From an uncultured Lachnoclostridium sp. (lineage in GTDB: Bacteria > Bacillota > Clostridia > Lachnospirales > Lachnospiraceae), in contig CAOJBY010000011.1 of NCBI GenBank assembly GCA_948330435.1, forward strand, positions 55,110 through 119,109: 64,000 nucleotides of DNA, read 5' to 3'. Numbering within the stretch: the first letter of the stretch is position 1; each line of letters opens with the position of its first letter. The translations under genes were made by a program, and so were the position numbers. Under the pieces are notes generated by a model. That model made no database searches. It saw only the letters and a list, made by a program, of their open reading frames with translations, and was not told the origin of the DNA. This document shows positions 1 to 9,441 of the stretch, one piece after another.

Positions 1-606
1 ATAGAAGACCTGGGCTATGATCAATTGGTCATCAGCATCAAGTCCTCAGATGTGCTTATGTGTGTCCGTGCTCATGAACTGATTGCCAGAAAGACAGATT
101 ATCCTCTTCATGTGGGAATCACAGAGGCAGGAACACTCTATTCTGGCAATATTAAGTCGGCAGTAGGATTGGGAATCATTCTGTATCAGGGAATTGGTGA
201 TACCATTCGGGTATCTCTTACGGGAGATCCCGTAGAGGAGGTTAAATCTGCCCGTCGTATATTGAAGACTCTGGGGCTTCGCAGTGGGGGGATTGAGGTG
301 GTTTCCTGCCCAACCTGTGGAAGAACCCGGATAGATCTCATAGGACTGGCCAATCAGGTAGAGACGATGGTGGAGGAATTTCCTCTGGATGATGTGAAAG
401 TGGCCGTAATGGGCTGTGTGGTCAACGGACCCGGAGAGGCGAGAGAGGCCGATCTTGGAATTGCAGGTGGAAAAGGCAAGGGAATTCTGTTCCGCAAAGG
501 TGAGATTGTGGAGAAGGGAATTCCGGAAAGTGAACTTCTGGATGCACTTCGTATGGAACTGGAAGTGCTCTTGCAAAAGAAAAAGCTTGAACAGGGATTG
601 AGGTAA
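1..606 (+). CDS. ispG: 4-hydroxy-3-methylbut-2-en-1-yl diphosphate synthase, C-terminal part
   Basis: The reading frame is open from the first base of the window, so the gene begins upstream and only about 201 C-terminal codons are visible. IspG (GcpE) converts MEcPP to HMBPP in the MEP isoprenoid pathway with a [4Fe-4S] cluster. The cluster ligands are visible: a CPTC motif near base 307 and a third Cys in the MGCVVNGPGEA stretch near base 408. That Cys and the following NGPGEA are hallmarks of the family. The gene ends in a basic tail and is followed after 38 bp by polC on the same strand. A second MEP-pathway gene, ispF, lies at 49938. Confidence 0.95.
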   Translation: MEDLGYDQLVISIKSSDVLMCVRAHELIARKTDYPLHVGITEAGTLYSGNIKSAVGLGIILYQGIGDTIRVSLTGDPVEEVKSARRILKTLGLRSGGIEVVSCPTCGRTRIDLIGLANQVETMVEEFPLDDVKVAVMGCVVNGPGEAREADLGIAGGKGKGILFRKGEIVEKGIPESELLDALRMELEVLLQKKKLEQGLR

Positions 607-644
607 TCCCCTCCGGAACTGTGAGACTGAATTAGGAGAGCCAT

Positions 645-3600
645 ATGGAAAAAATGTTTGTGGAGGTATTTCCCCCCCTGCATGTGGATAAGGGGATTGC
701 GGAGCTTTTAGAGCAGGTTCGGGTGGAGAGGGTAACCTCCAACAGGGCAAAAACCCATATTAAGGTATATCTGGTAAGCAAAATGCTGATCCATCGGGAA
801 CAGCTTTTTCAGGTAGAACGGGTATTGAAGAAACAGCTTTTTGGAAAAAACCCCATAGAACTTAAAATTGTGGAACGTTTTGAACTTTCCGGACAATATA
901 CGCCCGAGAAAGTTCTGGAACTTTACAGAGACAGCATTTTGTTTGAACTGAAATCCTACAATATTTTGGAATATAATCTTTTTCGAAGAGCCGAGATTTC
1001 TTTCCCGGAACAAAATCAGATGCACCTGATTCTGGAGAGGACAACTCTTGGACAGGAGGCTGCTGATGAATTGGAACGGGTACTCTACAAGATCTTTACC
1101 GAGCGTTGTGGTATGGAGATTCAGATTCAGACAGAACTGAGGGAAAAGGATGAGGAGCAGCAGGAAAAGCAAAGAAAGAGTCGGGAATATGTGGAGAAAC
1201 AGGCAGAGGCCCTGATAGAGGGTATTCTTCAGGCAGCTAAGGAACAGCAGGAGACATCAGGGGAGGAGTCGCAGTTAGAAGAAAGTCCCACCGCTTTAGC
1301 AGAAAAGCAGACAGCAGGCGGGAAAGGGGCAAAGCGTAAGACAGTAGGAGAGAAGAAAGGGTGGTCAGGCTATGGTAAAGATGACTATCCCTATCGCCGT
1401 ACTCTGCGAAGTGGCAGCAGTGGAGGAAGCAGCCGTACAGTTGATCCCAATGTACTCTATGGGCGGAACTTTGAGGATGGAGAGATTACGGAGCTTTGCC
1501 AGATTATCGGTGAAATGGGTGAGGTTATTGTTCGAGGTCAGATTGCAGCCATAGATGAGAGAGAGATTCGAGGAGAAAAGACCATTGTAACGATTACGCT
1601 TACAGATTATACAGACACCATCCGGGCAAAGCTTTTTGCCAAAAATGAAGAACTTCCGGATTTTCGGGAAAAGATAAAAAAGGGTGCCTTTGTGAGGATT
1701 AAAGGTATGACAGCCATTGACCGTTTTGACAATGAATTGACCTTAAGTTCTCTCACGGGAATTAAGAAATCCTCAGATTTCCGAAAACTTCGTGTGGATA
1801 ATTATGAGAGGAAAAGAGTTGAACTTCACTGCCATACAAAAATGAGCGACATGGATGGTGTCTCGGAGGTAAAGGACCTCATCAAGCAGGCCAAAGGCTG
1901 GGGACATAAAGCCATAGCTGTGACGGACCACGGTGTGGTCCAGGCTTATCCGGATGCCAGTCACAGCCTGGATAAAGGCGATCCTTTTAAGGTTATTTAT
2001 GGTGTGGAGGGATATCTTGTAGATGATACCAAGGAGATTGTCATGGATCCCCAGGGGCAGAGCCTTGACGACCTTTATGTAGTCTTTGATATTGAGACTA
2101 CTGGTTTTAGTGCGGAAAATGATCAGATTATTGAGATTGGTGCGGTTAAAGTGAAAAGGGGTCTTATTGGGGAGCGATTCAGTGCCTTTGTGAATCCCCA
2201 TACTCCCATTCCCTTTGAGATTGAGAAGCTGACGGGTATCACTGACGATATGGTAATGGGCCAGCCGGATATTATGGAGGTGCTGCCAAAGTTTCTGGAA
2301 TTCTGCCAGGGAGCTGTGATGGTGGCTCACAATGCAGGATTTGATATGAGCTTTATTCGGAAAAGTTGTGAGCGACAGGGGCTTCCCTGTTCATTTACTA
2401 TCGTAGATACGGTATCTCTGGCACGTATACTTTTACCAAATTTGAATCGTTATAAGCTGGATACGGTGGCAAAGGCCCTGAATGTGTCCCTGGATAACCA
2501 TCACCGAGCCGTAGATGATGCAGGTTGTACGGCAGAGATTTTCGTGAAATTTCTGGAGATGTTAAAGGAACGGGACGTGCGGGATCTCACTGCAGTAAAC
2601 CGTATGGGCAGTCTGGATGCAGATGCTATCAAAAAACTGCCTACATATCATGTGATTATTTTAGCTAAGAATGAGATTGGGCGGGTTAATCTGTATCGTC
2701 TTGTTTCCTGGTCTCATCTGGAATACTATTCTAAGCGTCCCCGGATTCCTAAGAGCGTTCTCGGGAAGCACAGGGAGGGTCTGATTATAGGGTCGGCCTG
2801 TGAGGCGGGGGAACTTTATCAGGCACTGGTGCGTTCTGCTCCGGAGGAAGAGATTGCGAGGCTGGTGAATTTTTATGACTATCTGGAGATTCAGCCCCTT
2901 GGCAATAATGAATTTATGCTTCGGGGAGAGCGTCCGACTTTCGAAACCAGGGAAGATTTGATTCGCCTCAATAAGCGGATTGTAGATCTGGGGGAACAGT
3001 TCAAAAAGCCGGTAGTTGCCACCTGTGACGTGCATTTCCTGAATCCGGAGGATGAGGTGTACCGCCGGATTATTATGGCGGGTAAGGGCTTTAAGGATGC
3101 GGATAATCAGGCCCCCCTGTATCTTAGAACTACAGAGGAGATGTTGGCGGAATTTGAATACCTGGGCAGCGATAAGGCAGAGGAGGTAGTAATCACCAAT
3201 ACAAACCGGATAGCTGACATGATTGAATACATTTCTCCCGTGCGGCCTGACAAGTGCCCTCCGGTCATTGAGAATTCCGATCAGACCCTTCGGGATATCT
3301 GCTATGAAAAAGCACATTCCATCTATGGAGAGAATCTGCCTAAGATGGTAACGGACCGTTTGGAAAAGGAGCTCCATTCTATAATCTCCAATGGCTTTGC
3401 AGTTATGTATATCATTGCCCAGAAGCTGGTGTGGAAGTCGAATGAGGATGGCTATCTGGTAGGCTCCAGAGGATCCGTTGGCTCCTCTTTTGTGGCAACC
3501 ATGGCGGGAATTACGGAGGTAAATCCCCTGCCGCCTCATTACTACTGTTCCCAGTGTCATTATAGTGATTTTGATTCGGAGGAGGTCCGTAAGTTTGCAG

Positions 3601-5156
3601 GGGCTGCCGGCTGTGATATGCCGGATAAAATCTGTCCGGATTGTGGTGCACTTTTGAAGAAAGAGGGATTTGATATTCCTTTTGAGACTTTCCTGGGATT
3701 TAAGGGAGATAAGGAGCCGGATATTGACCTGAACTTTTCCGGAGATTATCAGTCCAAGGCCCATAAATATACGGAGGTTATTTTCGGTACAGGTCAGACT
3801 TTCCGGGCGGGAACCATTGCCACCCTGGCGGATAAGACGGCTTTTGGTTATGTGAAAAACTATTATGAAGAACATGGGATGCATAAGCGAAACTGCGAGA
3901 TTGATCGGATCGTTCAGGGGTGTGTGGGAGTGCGGAGATCTACGGGGCAGCATCCCGGCGGCATTGTGGTTCTGCCCCATGGGGAAGAGATTCATTCCTT
4001 TACGCCGGTACAGCATCCGGCCAATGATATGACTACCGATATCATTACTACTCATTTTGATTACCACTCCATTGACCATAACCTGTTGAAGCTTGATATT
4101 CTGGGGCATGATGATCCCACCATGATTCGTATGCTGGAGGATCTGACAGGGCTGAATGCCAGAACGATTCCATTGGATGATTCGGGAGTAATGTCCCTCT
4201 TTAAGAGTACGGAGGCACTGGGGATTACACCGGAAGATATTGACGGCTGCCCTTTAGGATGCCTGGGAATTCCGGAGTTTGGAACGGACTTTGTTATTCA
4301 GATGGTAGTAGATGCCAAACCTCAGTCCTTTTCGGATCTGGTTCGTATCTCCGGTCTGTCTCATGGTACAGACGTATGGCTCAACAATGCACAGAGGTTT
4401 ATTAAGGAGGGAAAGGCAACTATTTCCACAGCCATCTGTACCCGTGACGATATCATGCTGTATCTGATTAATACGGGGGTGGAGCCAAGCCTTTCTTTCA
4501 CCATTATGGAGAGTGTACGAAAGGGTAAGGGCTTAAAGCCGGAGTGGATTGAGGCTATGAAAGCGGCAGGTGTGGAAGACTGGTACATAGAATCCTGTAC
4601 ACTGATTAAATACATGTTCCCCAAGGCCCATGCGGCTGCCTATGTTATGATGGCCTGGAGAATTGCTTATTGTAAGATTAATTATCCTCTGGCCTACTAT
4701 GCGGCATATTTCAGCATCCGGGCCTCGGCTTTCAGTTATGAACTTATGTGCCAGGGAAAGGAACGGCTGGCCTATTATATGGCGGATTACAAACGCAGGA
4801 GCGACAAGCTTTCTAAAAAAGAACAGGACACCATGAAAGATATGCATATTGTTCAGGAAATGTATGCCAGAGGCTTTGAGTTCTGGCCTCTGGATATTTA
4901 TCGTGCCAAAGCAGATCGCTTTCAGATTATAGACGGAAAGCTGATGCCCTCCTTAAGTACCATAGAGGGCATGGGCGATAAAGCGGCAGAACAGCTTTAT
5001 GCGGCAGCCAAGGATGGACCTTTTCTGTCTAAAGATGATTTGCGTCAGAGGAGTAAGATTTCCAAGAGTCTTATTGATCTGATGGGAGATCTGGGACTTT
5101 TGGGAGATATGCCGGAATCCAATCAGTTATCCCTCTTTGATTCACTAATTAGTTGA
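645..5156 (+). CDS. polC: DNA polymerase III, PolC-type alpha subunit
   Basis: The 1503-residue product is the replicative polymerase of low-GC Gram-positives, with built-in 3'-5' proofreading. Visible order: N-terminal domain and charged linker (to about 250), an OB-fold (about 280-350), the first half of the PHP domain (VELHCHTKMSD near residue 392), and an inserted DEDDh exonuclease (DIETTG near 482). The second PHP part follows, then the polymerase core with a four-Cys zinc module (CSQCHYSDF and CPDCG, from about 967) and the catalytic PDIDLNFSGDYQ motif near 1025. The length is normal for PolC (about 1430-1500). The start at 645 has a GGAG-type ribosome site 7-8 bp upstream. No PolA- or DnaE-like traits were seen. 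Confidence 0.98.
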   Translation: MEKMFVEVFPPLHVDKGIAELLEQVRVERVTSNRAKTHIKVYLVSKMLIHREQLFQVERVLKKQLFGKNPIELKIVERFELSGQYTPEKVLELYRDSILFELKSYNILEYNLFRRAEISFPEQNQMHLILERTTLGQEAADELERVLYKIFTERCGMEIQIQTELREKDEEQQEKQRKSREYVEKQAEALIEGILQAAKEQQETSGEESQLEESPTALAEKQTAGGKGAKRKTVGEKKGWSGYGKDDYPYRRTLRSGSSGGSSRTVDPNVLYGRNFEDGEITELCQIIGEMGEVIVRGQIAAIDEREIRGEKTIVTITLTDYTDTIRAKLFAKNEELPDFREKIKKGAFVRIKGMTAIDRFDNELTLSSLTGIKKSSDFRKLRVDNYERKRVELHCHTKMSDMDGVSEVKDLIKQAKGWGHKAIAVTDHGVVQAYPDASHSLDKGDPFKVIYGVEGYLVDDTKEIVMDPQGQSLDDLYVVFDIETTGFSAENDQIIEIGAVKVKRGLIGERFSAFVNPHTPIPFEIEKLTGITDDMVMGQPDIMEVLPKFLEFCQGAVMVAHNAGFDMSFIRKSCERQGLPCSFTIVDTVSLARILLPNLNRYKLDTVAKALNVSLDNHHRAVDDAGCTAEIFVKFLEMLKERDVRDLTAVNRMGSLDADAIKKLPTYHVIILAKNEIGRVNLYRLVSWSHLEYYSKRPRIPKSVLGKHREGLIIGSACEAGELYQALVRSAPEEEIARLVNFYDYLEIQPLGNNEFMLRGERPTFETREDLIRLNKRIVDLGEQFKKPVVATCDVHFLNPEDEVYRRIIMAGKGFKDADNQAPLYLRTTEEMLAEFEYLGSDKAEEVVITNTNRIADMIEYISPVRPDKCPPVIENSDQTLRDICYEKAHSIYGENLPKMVTDRLEKELHSIISNGFAVMYIIAQKLVWKSNEDGYLVGSRGSVGSSFVATMAGITEVNPLPPHYYCSQCHYSDFDSEEVRKFAGAAGCDMPDKICPDCGALLKKEGFDIPFETFLGFKGDKEPDIDLNFSGDYQSKAHKYTEVIFGTGQTFRAGTIATLADKTAFGYVKNYYEEHGMHKRNCEIDRIVQGCVGVRRSTGQHPGGIVVLPHGEEIHSFTPVQHPANDMTTDIITTHFDYHSIDHNLLKLDILGHDDPTMIRMLEDLTGLNARTIPLDDSGVMSLFKSTEALGITPEDIDGCPLGCLGIPEFGTDFVIQMVVDAKPQSFSDLVRISGLSHGTDVWLNNAQRFIKEGKATISTAICTRDDIMLYLINTGVEPSLSFTIMESVRKGKGLKPEWIEAMKAAGVEDWYIESCTLIKYMFPKAHAAAYVMMAWRIAYCKINYPLAYYAAYFSIRASAFSYELMCQGKERLAYYMADYKRRSDKLSKKEQDTMKDMHIVQEMYARGFEFWPLDIYRAKADRFQIIDGKLMPSLSTIEGMGDKAAEQLYAAAKDGPFLSKDDLRQRSKISKSLIDLMGDLGLLGDMPESNQLSLFDSLIS

Positions 5157-5172
5157 ATTTTTACACTTTTTC

Positions 5173-5201
5173 TTGAAATCAGGCGGTAAACATGGTATAC
5201 T
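5173..5201 (+). promoter_or_regulatory. Putative sigma-A promoter for liv operon
   Basis: TTGAAA (5173-5178) and TATACT (5196-5201) are separated by exactly 17 bp, 69 bp upstream of the livK start. The transcript leader carries a direct repeat of ACGTACAAAT at 5223-5232 and 5244-5253, just before the AGGAGG ribosome site. Confidence 0.7.
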
Positions 5202-5269
5202 AATGCCCGTATTGAAAAATCTACGTACAAATGTCTTTGACACACGTACAAATAGGAGGATGATGAGTT

Positions 5270-6481
5270 ATGAAAAAGCGTGTATTAGCAATTGCACTGG
5301 TAACTGCTATGGTTGGTTCCATGCTGGCAGGCTGCAGTAAGAGCGGCGGCGAGGCAGGAACGGATGCACCTGCAGCAGCGGCAGACGGTGCAAAGGTAGT
5401 AAAGATTGGTGTATATGAGCCGGCATCCGGAGACAACGGAGCAGGCGGCAAGCAGGAAGTGCTTGGTATGCAGTATGCAAATCAGGAGACTCCTACCGTA
5501 GAGATTGGCGGAGAAGAGTACACCGTACAGTTGGAGATCGTGGACAATGAGTCTTCCAATGACAAGGGACCCTCCGCTGCTTCTTCACTGGTAAGTGCAG
5601 GCGTATCCATCGCACTTGGCTCCTATGGTTCCGGCGTATCCATTGCGGCTTCCGATGTGTTTAAGGAGGCAGGCATCCCTGCTATGGGTGTTACCTGTAC
5701 GAATCCTCAGGTTACAGAGGGCAATACCCATTACTTCCGTATCTGTTTCCTGGATCCGTTCCAGGGCACCGTACTTGCTAACTTTGCAAATGAGAACTTC
5801 CAGGCAAAGAAAGCATACATCCTGACAAAGCTTGGTGATGACTATTCTACCGGACTTGGATATTACTTCAAAGAAGCTTTTACAGGACTGGGCGGAGAGG
5901 TTGTAGAAGAGACTTTCCAGGAAGGTAACAGCGACTTTACTTCTTATGTAACTTCTGCAAAGAATGCAGGAGCAGACGTATTCTTTGCACCAGTATCCAC
6001 CGAGGCAGCCGCACTGATTATTGAGCAGGCAGCGGCACAGAGCATGGGCATCCCCATGATGGCCGGCGACACCTGGGATTCCAACGTTATTCTGAACGCC
6101 GCAAAGGGCAAGAATGTTGAGATCTATGTAACAACTTTCTATCAGGAAGGCGGTAATGAAGAGTTTGATACAGGCATCAAGGAGTGGATCAATGGTGATT
6201 CTACCGCAAAGGCTAACAATGGCGGAGACGACACCATCGCAGCCGTAACAGCCATGGGTTATGACGCATATTATGTAGCTCTGGAGGCTTTGAAGGCAGC
6301 AGGCTCTACCGATCCGGCAGATGTAAATGAAGCTCTTTGGGGTGTTACTTACACAGGCGTAACCGGAGAGATCAAATTCGACGACGTGAACGGTGATGCT
6401 CTTCGTGACACAGCGTATGTAAAATGTGCAAATACAGACACTGGTGCATGGGATTTTGTAGCTGAGCAGGGTGTAAACTAA
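5270..6481 (+). CDS. livK: Branched-chain amino-acid-type ABC transporter substrate-binding lipoprotein
   Basis: This 403-residue lipoprotein should capture the substrate outside the membrane and deliver it to the LivHM permease. It has a lysine-rich signal peptide ending in a lipobox (MLAGC, about residues 18-22) and a low-complexity Ser/Gly/Ala linker. A type 1 periplasmic-binding fold of the LivJ/LivK class follows (VKIGVYEPASGDNGAGGKQ near residue 44; ASSLVSAGVSIALGSYGSG further on). The next genes are the matching permeases and ATPases. The substrate cannot be fixed: this fold serves Leu/Ile/Val but also other amino acids and amides. A stem-loop between this gene and livH may keep the binding protein in excess. 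Confidence 0.93.
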   Translation: MKKRVLAIALVTAMVGSMLAGCSKSGGEAGTDAPAAAADGAKVVKIGVYEPASGDNGAGGKQEVLGMQYANQETPTVEIGGEEYTVQLEIVDNESSNDKGPSAASSLVSAGVSIALGSYGSGVSIAASDVFKEAGIPAMGVTCTNPQVTEGNTHYFRICFLDPFQGTVLANFANENFQAKKAYILTKLGDDYSTGLGYYFKEAFTGLGGEVVEETFQEGNSDFTSYVTSAKNAGADVFFAPVSTEAAALIIEQAAAQSMGIPMMAGDTWDSNVILNAAKGKNVEIYVTTFYQEGGNEEFDTGIKEWINGDSTAKANNGGDDTIAAVTAMGYDAYYVALEALKAAGSTDPADVNEALWGVTYTGVTGEIKFDDVNGDALRDTAYVKCANTDTGAWDFVAEQGVN

Positions 6482-6503
6482 GAGCAGTTGATAGGAAATA
6501 GGA

Positions 6504-6547
6504 AGGGGCCGTCGGGAAATAAGATAGAAAACTTTCCCGATAGCCCC
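6504..6547 (+). terminator. Intercistronic stem-loop between livK and livH
   Basis: Arms AGGGGC..TCGGGAAA (6504-6519) and TTTCCCGA..GCCCCT (6533-6547 region) pair with a small internal mismatch. A short T-rich run follows (CTTATCTTTT). As the operon continues, it probably acts as a partial terminator or an mRNA stabiliser for livK. Confidence 0.65.
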
Positions 6548-6610
6548 TGCCTTATCTTTTGGGAATTGCACATCTTCCTGGATTTTAATTCAATAGTTTG
6601 GAGGTTTTTT

Positions 6611-7495
6611 ATGGATTGGATGAGTAGAAACCTGCCCTACCTGATGGCAGGGATTTCAGTGGGCGGTCAGTATGCACTGATTGCAATCGGCTATACCATG
6701 GTTTACGGTATTCTGCGGTTGATTAACTTTGCCCACGGTGATATTTTTATGGTGGCAGGTCTGATTATGGTTTATGCCACCACGGTGATGCCTATATACA
6801 TAGCAATTCCACTTATGATTGTAGTAACGGTGTTCCTGGGTTTTATGGTGGAACGGGTAGCTTATAAGCCGCTTCGGAGTGCTCCCCGTATGTCGATTAT
6901 GATTTCTGCCATCGGTGTTTCCTATCTGCTGCAGAACCTGGCATTGTATGTGACAGGCGGACTGTCCCAGCAGTATCCGGCAATTCCCTGGATTAATGAT
7001 ACGGTGACGATATTTGGAGCAGCCACGAAGCGTGTTACTGTTATCACTCCTATATTAACGATTGTACTGGTGGTACTTTTGGTATTGCTGATTAAGCATA
7101 CGAAGATCGGCATGGCCATGCGTGCAGCTTCCAAGGATTTTGAAACATCACAGCTTATGGGAATCAAGATTAATTCCGTTATCAGCTTTACCTTTATTAT
7201 CGGTACCTTTCTGGCGGCCATTGGAAGCCTTTTGTTCTTTACCAACTATACGGGCGTTACGCCTACGGCAGGAGCCATGCCGGGACTTAAGGCATTTGTG
7301 GCGGCTGTGTTCGGGGGGATCGGTTCCATCCCCGGTGCGGTCATCGGTGCGTTTATCATCGGCATCTGTGAAAATATCATCAAGGGTCTTGGATGGACAA
7401 CTTTCTCGGATGCGTTTACGTTCGCCCTGTTAATTGTAATTTTAATCGCCAAGCCTACGGGTCTGTTTGGTGAGAAAGCAACGGATAAAGTATAA
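6611..7495 (+). CDS. livH: Branched-chain amino-acid-type ABC transporter permease LivH
   Basis: The 294-residue inner-membrane permease has about eight hydrophobic segments and is one half of the transmembrane channel. The N-terminal block GGQYALIAIGYTMVYGIL and LINFAHGDIFMVAG are typical of LivH, as is the C-terminal GGIGSIPGAVIGAFIIG. The frame is open further upstream to 6488, but that start lies inside the intercistronic hairpin. The ATG at 6611 has a GGAGG site directly in front and matches the family N-terminus, so it was chosen. Confidence 0.95.
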   Translation: MDWMSRNLPYLMAGISVGGQYALIAIGYTMVYGILRLINFAHGDIFMVAGLIMVYATTVMPIYIAIPLMIVVTVFLGFMVERVAYKPLRSAPRMSIMISAIGVSYLLQNLALYVTGGLSQQYPAIPWINDTVTIFGAATKRVTVITPILTIVLVVLLVLLIKHTKIGMAMRAASKDFETSQLMGIKINSVISFTFIIGTFLAAIGSLLFFTNYTGVTPTAGAMPGLKAFVAAVFGGIGSIPGAVIGAFIIGICENIIKGLGWTTFSDAFTFALLIVILIAKPTGLFGEKATDKV

Positions 7496-7508
7496 GGAGG
7501 CGTTCAGA

Positions 7509-8597
7509 ATGAGTACAAAGAAAAAAACGGCATGGAACGTGGGCCTTATTGCTGCACTGCTGATACTGCTCTTTTTATTGGAGCAGGTGATGCCATCCAG
7601 CTCCATGCTTTTCACCGTATTAAAAAAAGGTGCTATCTATGCTTTGGTAGCAGTGTCTATGAATCTTTTAAATGGATTTACCGGTTTGTTTTCCCTGGGG
7701 CAGGCGGGCTTTATGCTGCTGGGTGCTTATACTTACGCCATCCTGACTATTCCGGTGGAGTCCAGACACAGTGTATATCAGTATTTTGACGGAGGAATCA
7801 TTCAGTTCACGCTTCCGGTTCCGGTGGCTCTCATTGCGGGAGGAATTGTGGCGGCTGCCTTTGCCTACCTCATCGGACTTCCGGTACTGCGTCTGAAGAG
7901 TGATTACCTGGCGATTGCGACTCTGGGATTTGCGGAGATCATCCGTGCGGTGTTCCAGTGGGATAAGCTGGGACCCATTACCAATGGCTCCAACCTGCTT
8001 CGGAACTTCCCGTCTTTTCGCTCTGTAATCTTCCCCTTTGTGGTGGCGGGAATCTGCATTGCCCTGATTGTGATGCTGATCAATTCCACTTATGGGCGGG
8101 CTTTTAAGGCTATTCGGGATGATGAAATTGCGGCGGAGGCTATGGGGATCAATCTGGCTCACCATAAGCGGCTGGCATTTGTTATCAGTTCTTTCTTTGC
8201 GGGCGTTTCCGGAGGGCTTCTTGCCATGTATCAGACAACGATCCAGGCATCTATGTTTAAGTCGGCTATGACCTATGAGATTCTGCTGATTGTGGTTATC
8301 GGCGGTATCGGCTCCGTAACGGGAAGCTGTATCAGTTCCTTTTTGTTTATTGCATGTTCCGAGTGGTGGCTCCGTTTCCTGGATAATGAAAATCTCTATA
8401 TTGGAAGCTTTCATGTGCCGTTCCTGCGTCCGGGCTTCCGAAAAGTGGTATTTGCCGTTGTAATTATGGTGATGGTGCTTTTCTACCGGCAGGGAATTAT
8501 GGGAACCAGGGAGTTTTCCGTGGAGGGAATTGTCAATTTCTTCAAAAAGAAACCGGGCAGAAAAAAGGTAAAAAAGGGAGGTGGCTCCCATGAGTAA
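7509..8597 (+). CDS. livM: Branched-chain amino-acid-type ABC transporter permease LivM
   Basis: The 362-residue second permease subunit has roughly nine to ten hydrophobic stretches and a basic cytoplasmic tail ending in many lysines. Family blocks are visible: NGFTGLFSLGQAGFMLLGAY and RGGF-like VVIGGIGSVTGS near the C-terminus. The ATG at 7509 follows an AAGGAGG site that overlaps the end of livH. Its last 8 bases overlap the start of livG (ATGAGTAA), which indicates translational coupling. Confidence 0.95.
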   Translation: MSTKKKTAWNVGLIAALLILLFLLEQVMPSSSMLFTVLKKGAIYALVAVSMNLLNGFTGLFSLGQAGFMLLGAYTYAILTIPVESRHSVYQYFDGGIIQFTLPVPVALIAGGIVAAAFAYLIGLPVLRLKSDYLAIATLGFAEIIRAVFQWDKLGPITNGSNLLRNFPSFRSVIFPFVVAGICIALIVMLINSTYGRAFKAIRDDEIAAEAMGINLAHHKRLAFVISSFFAGVSGGLLAMYQTTIQASMFKSAMTYEILLIVVIGGIGSVTGSCISSFLFIACSEWWLRFLDNENLYIGSFHVPFLRPGFRKVVFAVVIMVMVLFYRQGIMGTREFSVEGIVNFFKKKPGRKKVKKGGGSHE

Positions 8598-9441
8598 AGA
8601 AAATGTATTAAAAGTGGAAAATGTCACCATGCAGTTTGGCGGCGTTATCGCAGTGGACAATATGAATCTTGAGGTGGATAAGGGGGAGATCGTATCCCTC
8701 ATTGGTCCCAACGGTGCGGGAAAGACGACTGCTTTTAACGTAATCACCGGCGTATATGCACCAACCAATGGTGCGGTCTATTATAAGGGAGATAAGATTA
8801 TACAGAACCATCCCCAGGGCAAGATGAAAAAGCTGTACCGGGGAGAGAACCCGGTGATGTACACGGGACATCATCCGATCGCACCTACTCCCGATAAGAT
8901 TACAAGACTTGGGATCGCAAGAACGTTCCAGAACATCCGTCTCTTTAAGAGCCAGACCGTATTTGAGAACATATTGATTGCAAAGCATATGCTGCGTACC
9001 AGCAATATTTTTACGGCTGCTTTCAAGCTGAACGGCAAGGAGGAGGCCCAGATGCGAAGAGATTCCGAAAAGCTTTTAGAGCTGATGGAGCTTACGGATG
9101 TGCGGAATGAACTTGCCACCTCTCTTCCTTATGGAAAGCAGCGTCATCTGGAGATTGCCCGTGCCCTGGCAACCAAGCCGGAACTGCTGCTTCTGGATGA
9201 GCCGGCGGCGGGTATGAATCCCCAGGAGACATTGGAATTGACGCAGTTTATCGGAAGAATCCGGGATGAATTTGGCCTGACGATCTTTATGATTGAGCAT
9301 CACATGGATCTGGTTATGGAGATTTCCGATCGGATCTATGTACTGGATTTTGGAAAGCCCATTGCCGAGGGTACACCGGAGGAGATTCGGAACAATCCCC
9401 GGGTTATTGAGGCGTATCTGGGAGGTGCACAGGATGAGTAA
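8590..9441 (+). CDS. livG: Branched-chain amino-acid-type ABC transporter ATPase LivG
   Basis: The 283-residue cytoplasmic ATPase energises the importer together with LivF. Seen directly: Walker A GPNGAGKTT, signature region SLPYGKQRHLEIARAL, Walker B LLLLDEPAAGMNP, and the H-loop in MIEHHMDLVM. LivG proteins usually lack a perfect LSGGQ, as here. A stretch of about 25 residues after the Q-loop region (around the PVMYTGHHPIAPTPDKI segment) is longer than in the shortest homologues. The start ATG at 8590 overlaps the livM stop; the GGAGG at 8579-8583 fits. Confidence 0.95.
   Translation: MSKENVLKVENVTMQFGGVIAVDNMNLEVDKGEIVSLIGPNGAGKTTAFNVITGVYAPTNGAVYYKGDKIIQNHPQGKMKKLYRGENPVMYTGHHPIAPTPDKITRLGIARTFQNIRLFKSQTVFENILIAKHMLRTSNIFTAAFKLNGKEEAQMRRDSEKLLELMELTDVRNELATSLPYGKQRHLEIARALATKPELLLLDEPAAGMNPQETLELTQFIGRIRDEFGLTIFMIEHHMDLVMEISDRIYVLDFGKPIAEGTPEEIRNNPRVIEAYLGGAQDE

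Noticed and set aside
2661..4109. 482-codon open frame on the minus strand within polC
   Set aside because: Complement of a highly conserved coding region in the plus strand; no ribosome site; protein is Ile/His/Arg-rich without recognisable motifs.
6488..6610. N-terminal extension of LivH starting at 6488
   Set aside because: The extension is encoded by the stem-loop between livK and livH and lacks a ribosome site; 6611 has GGAGG.
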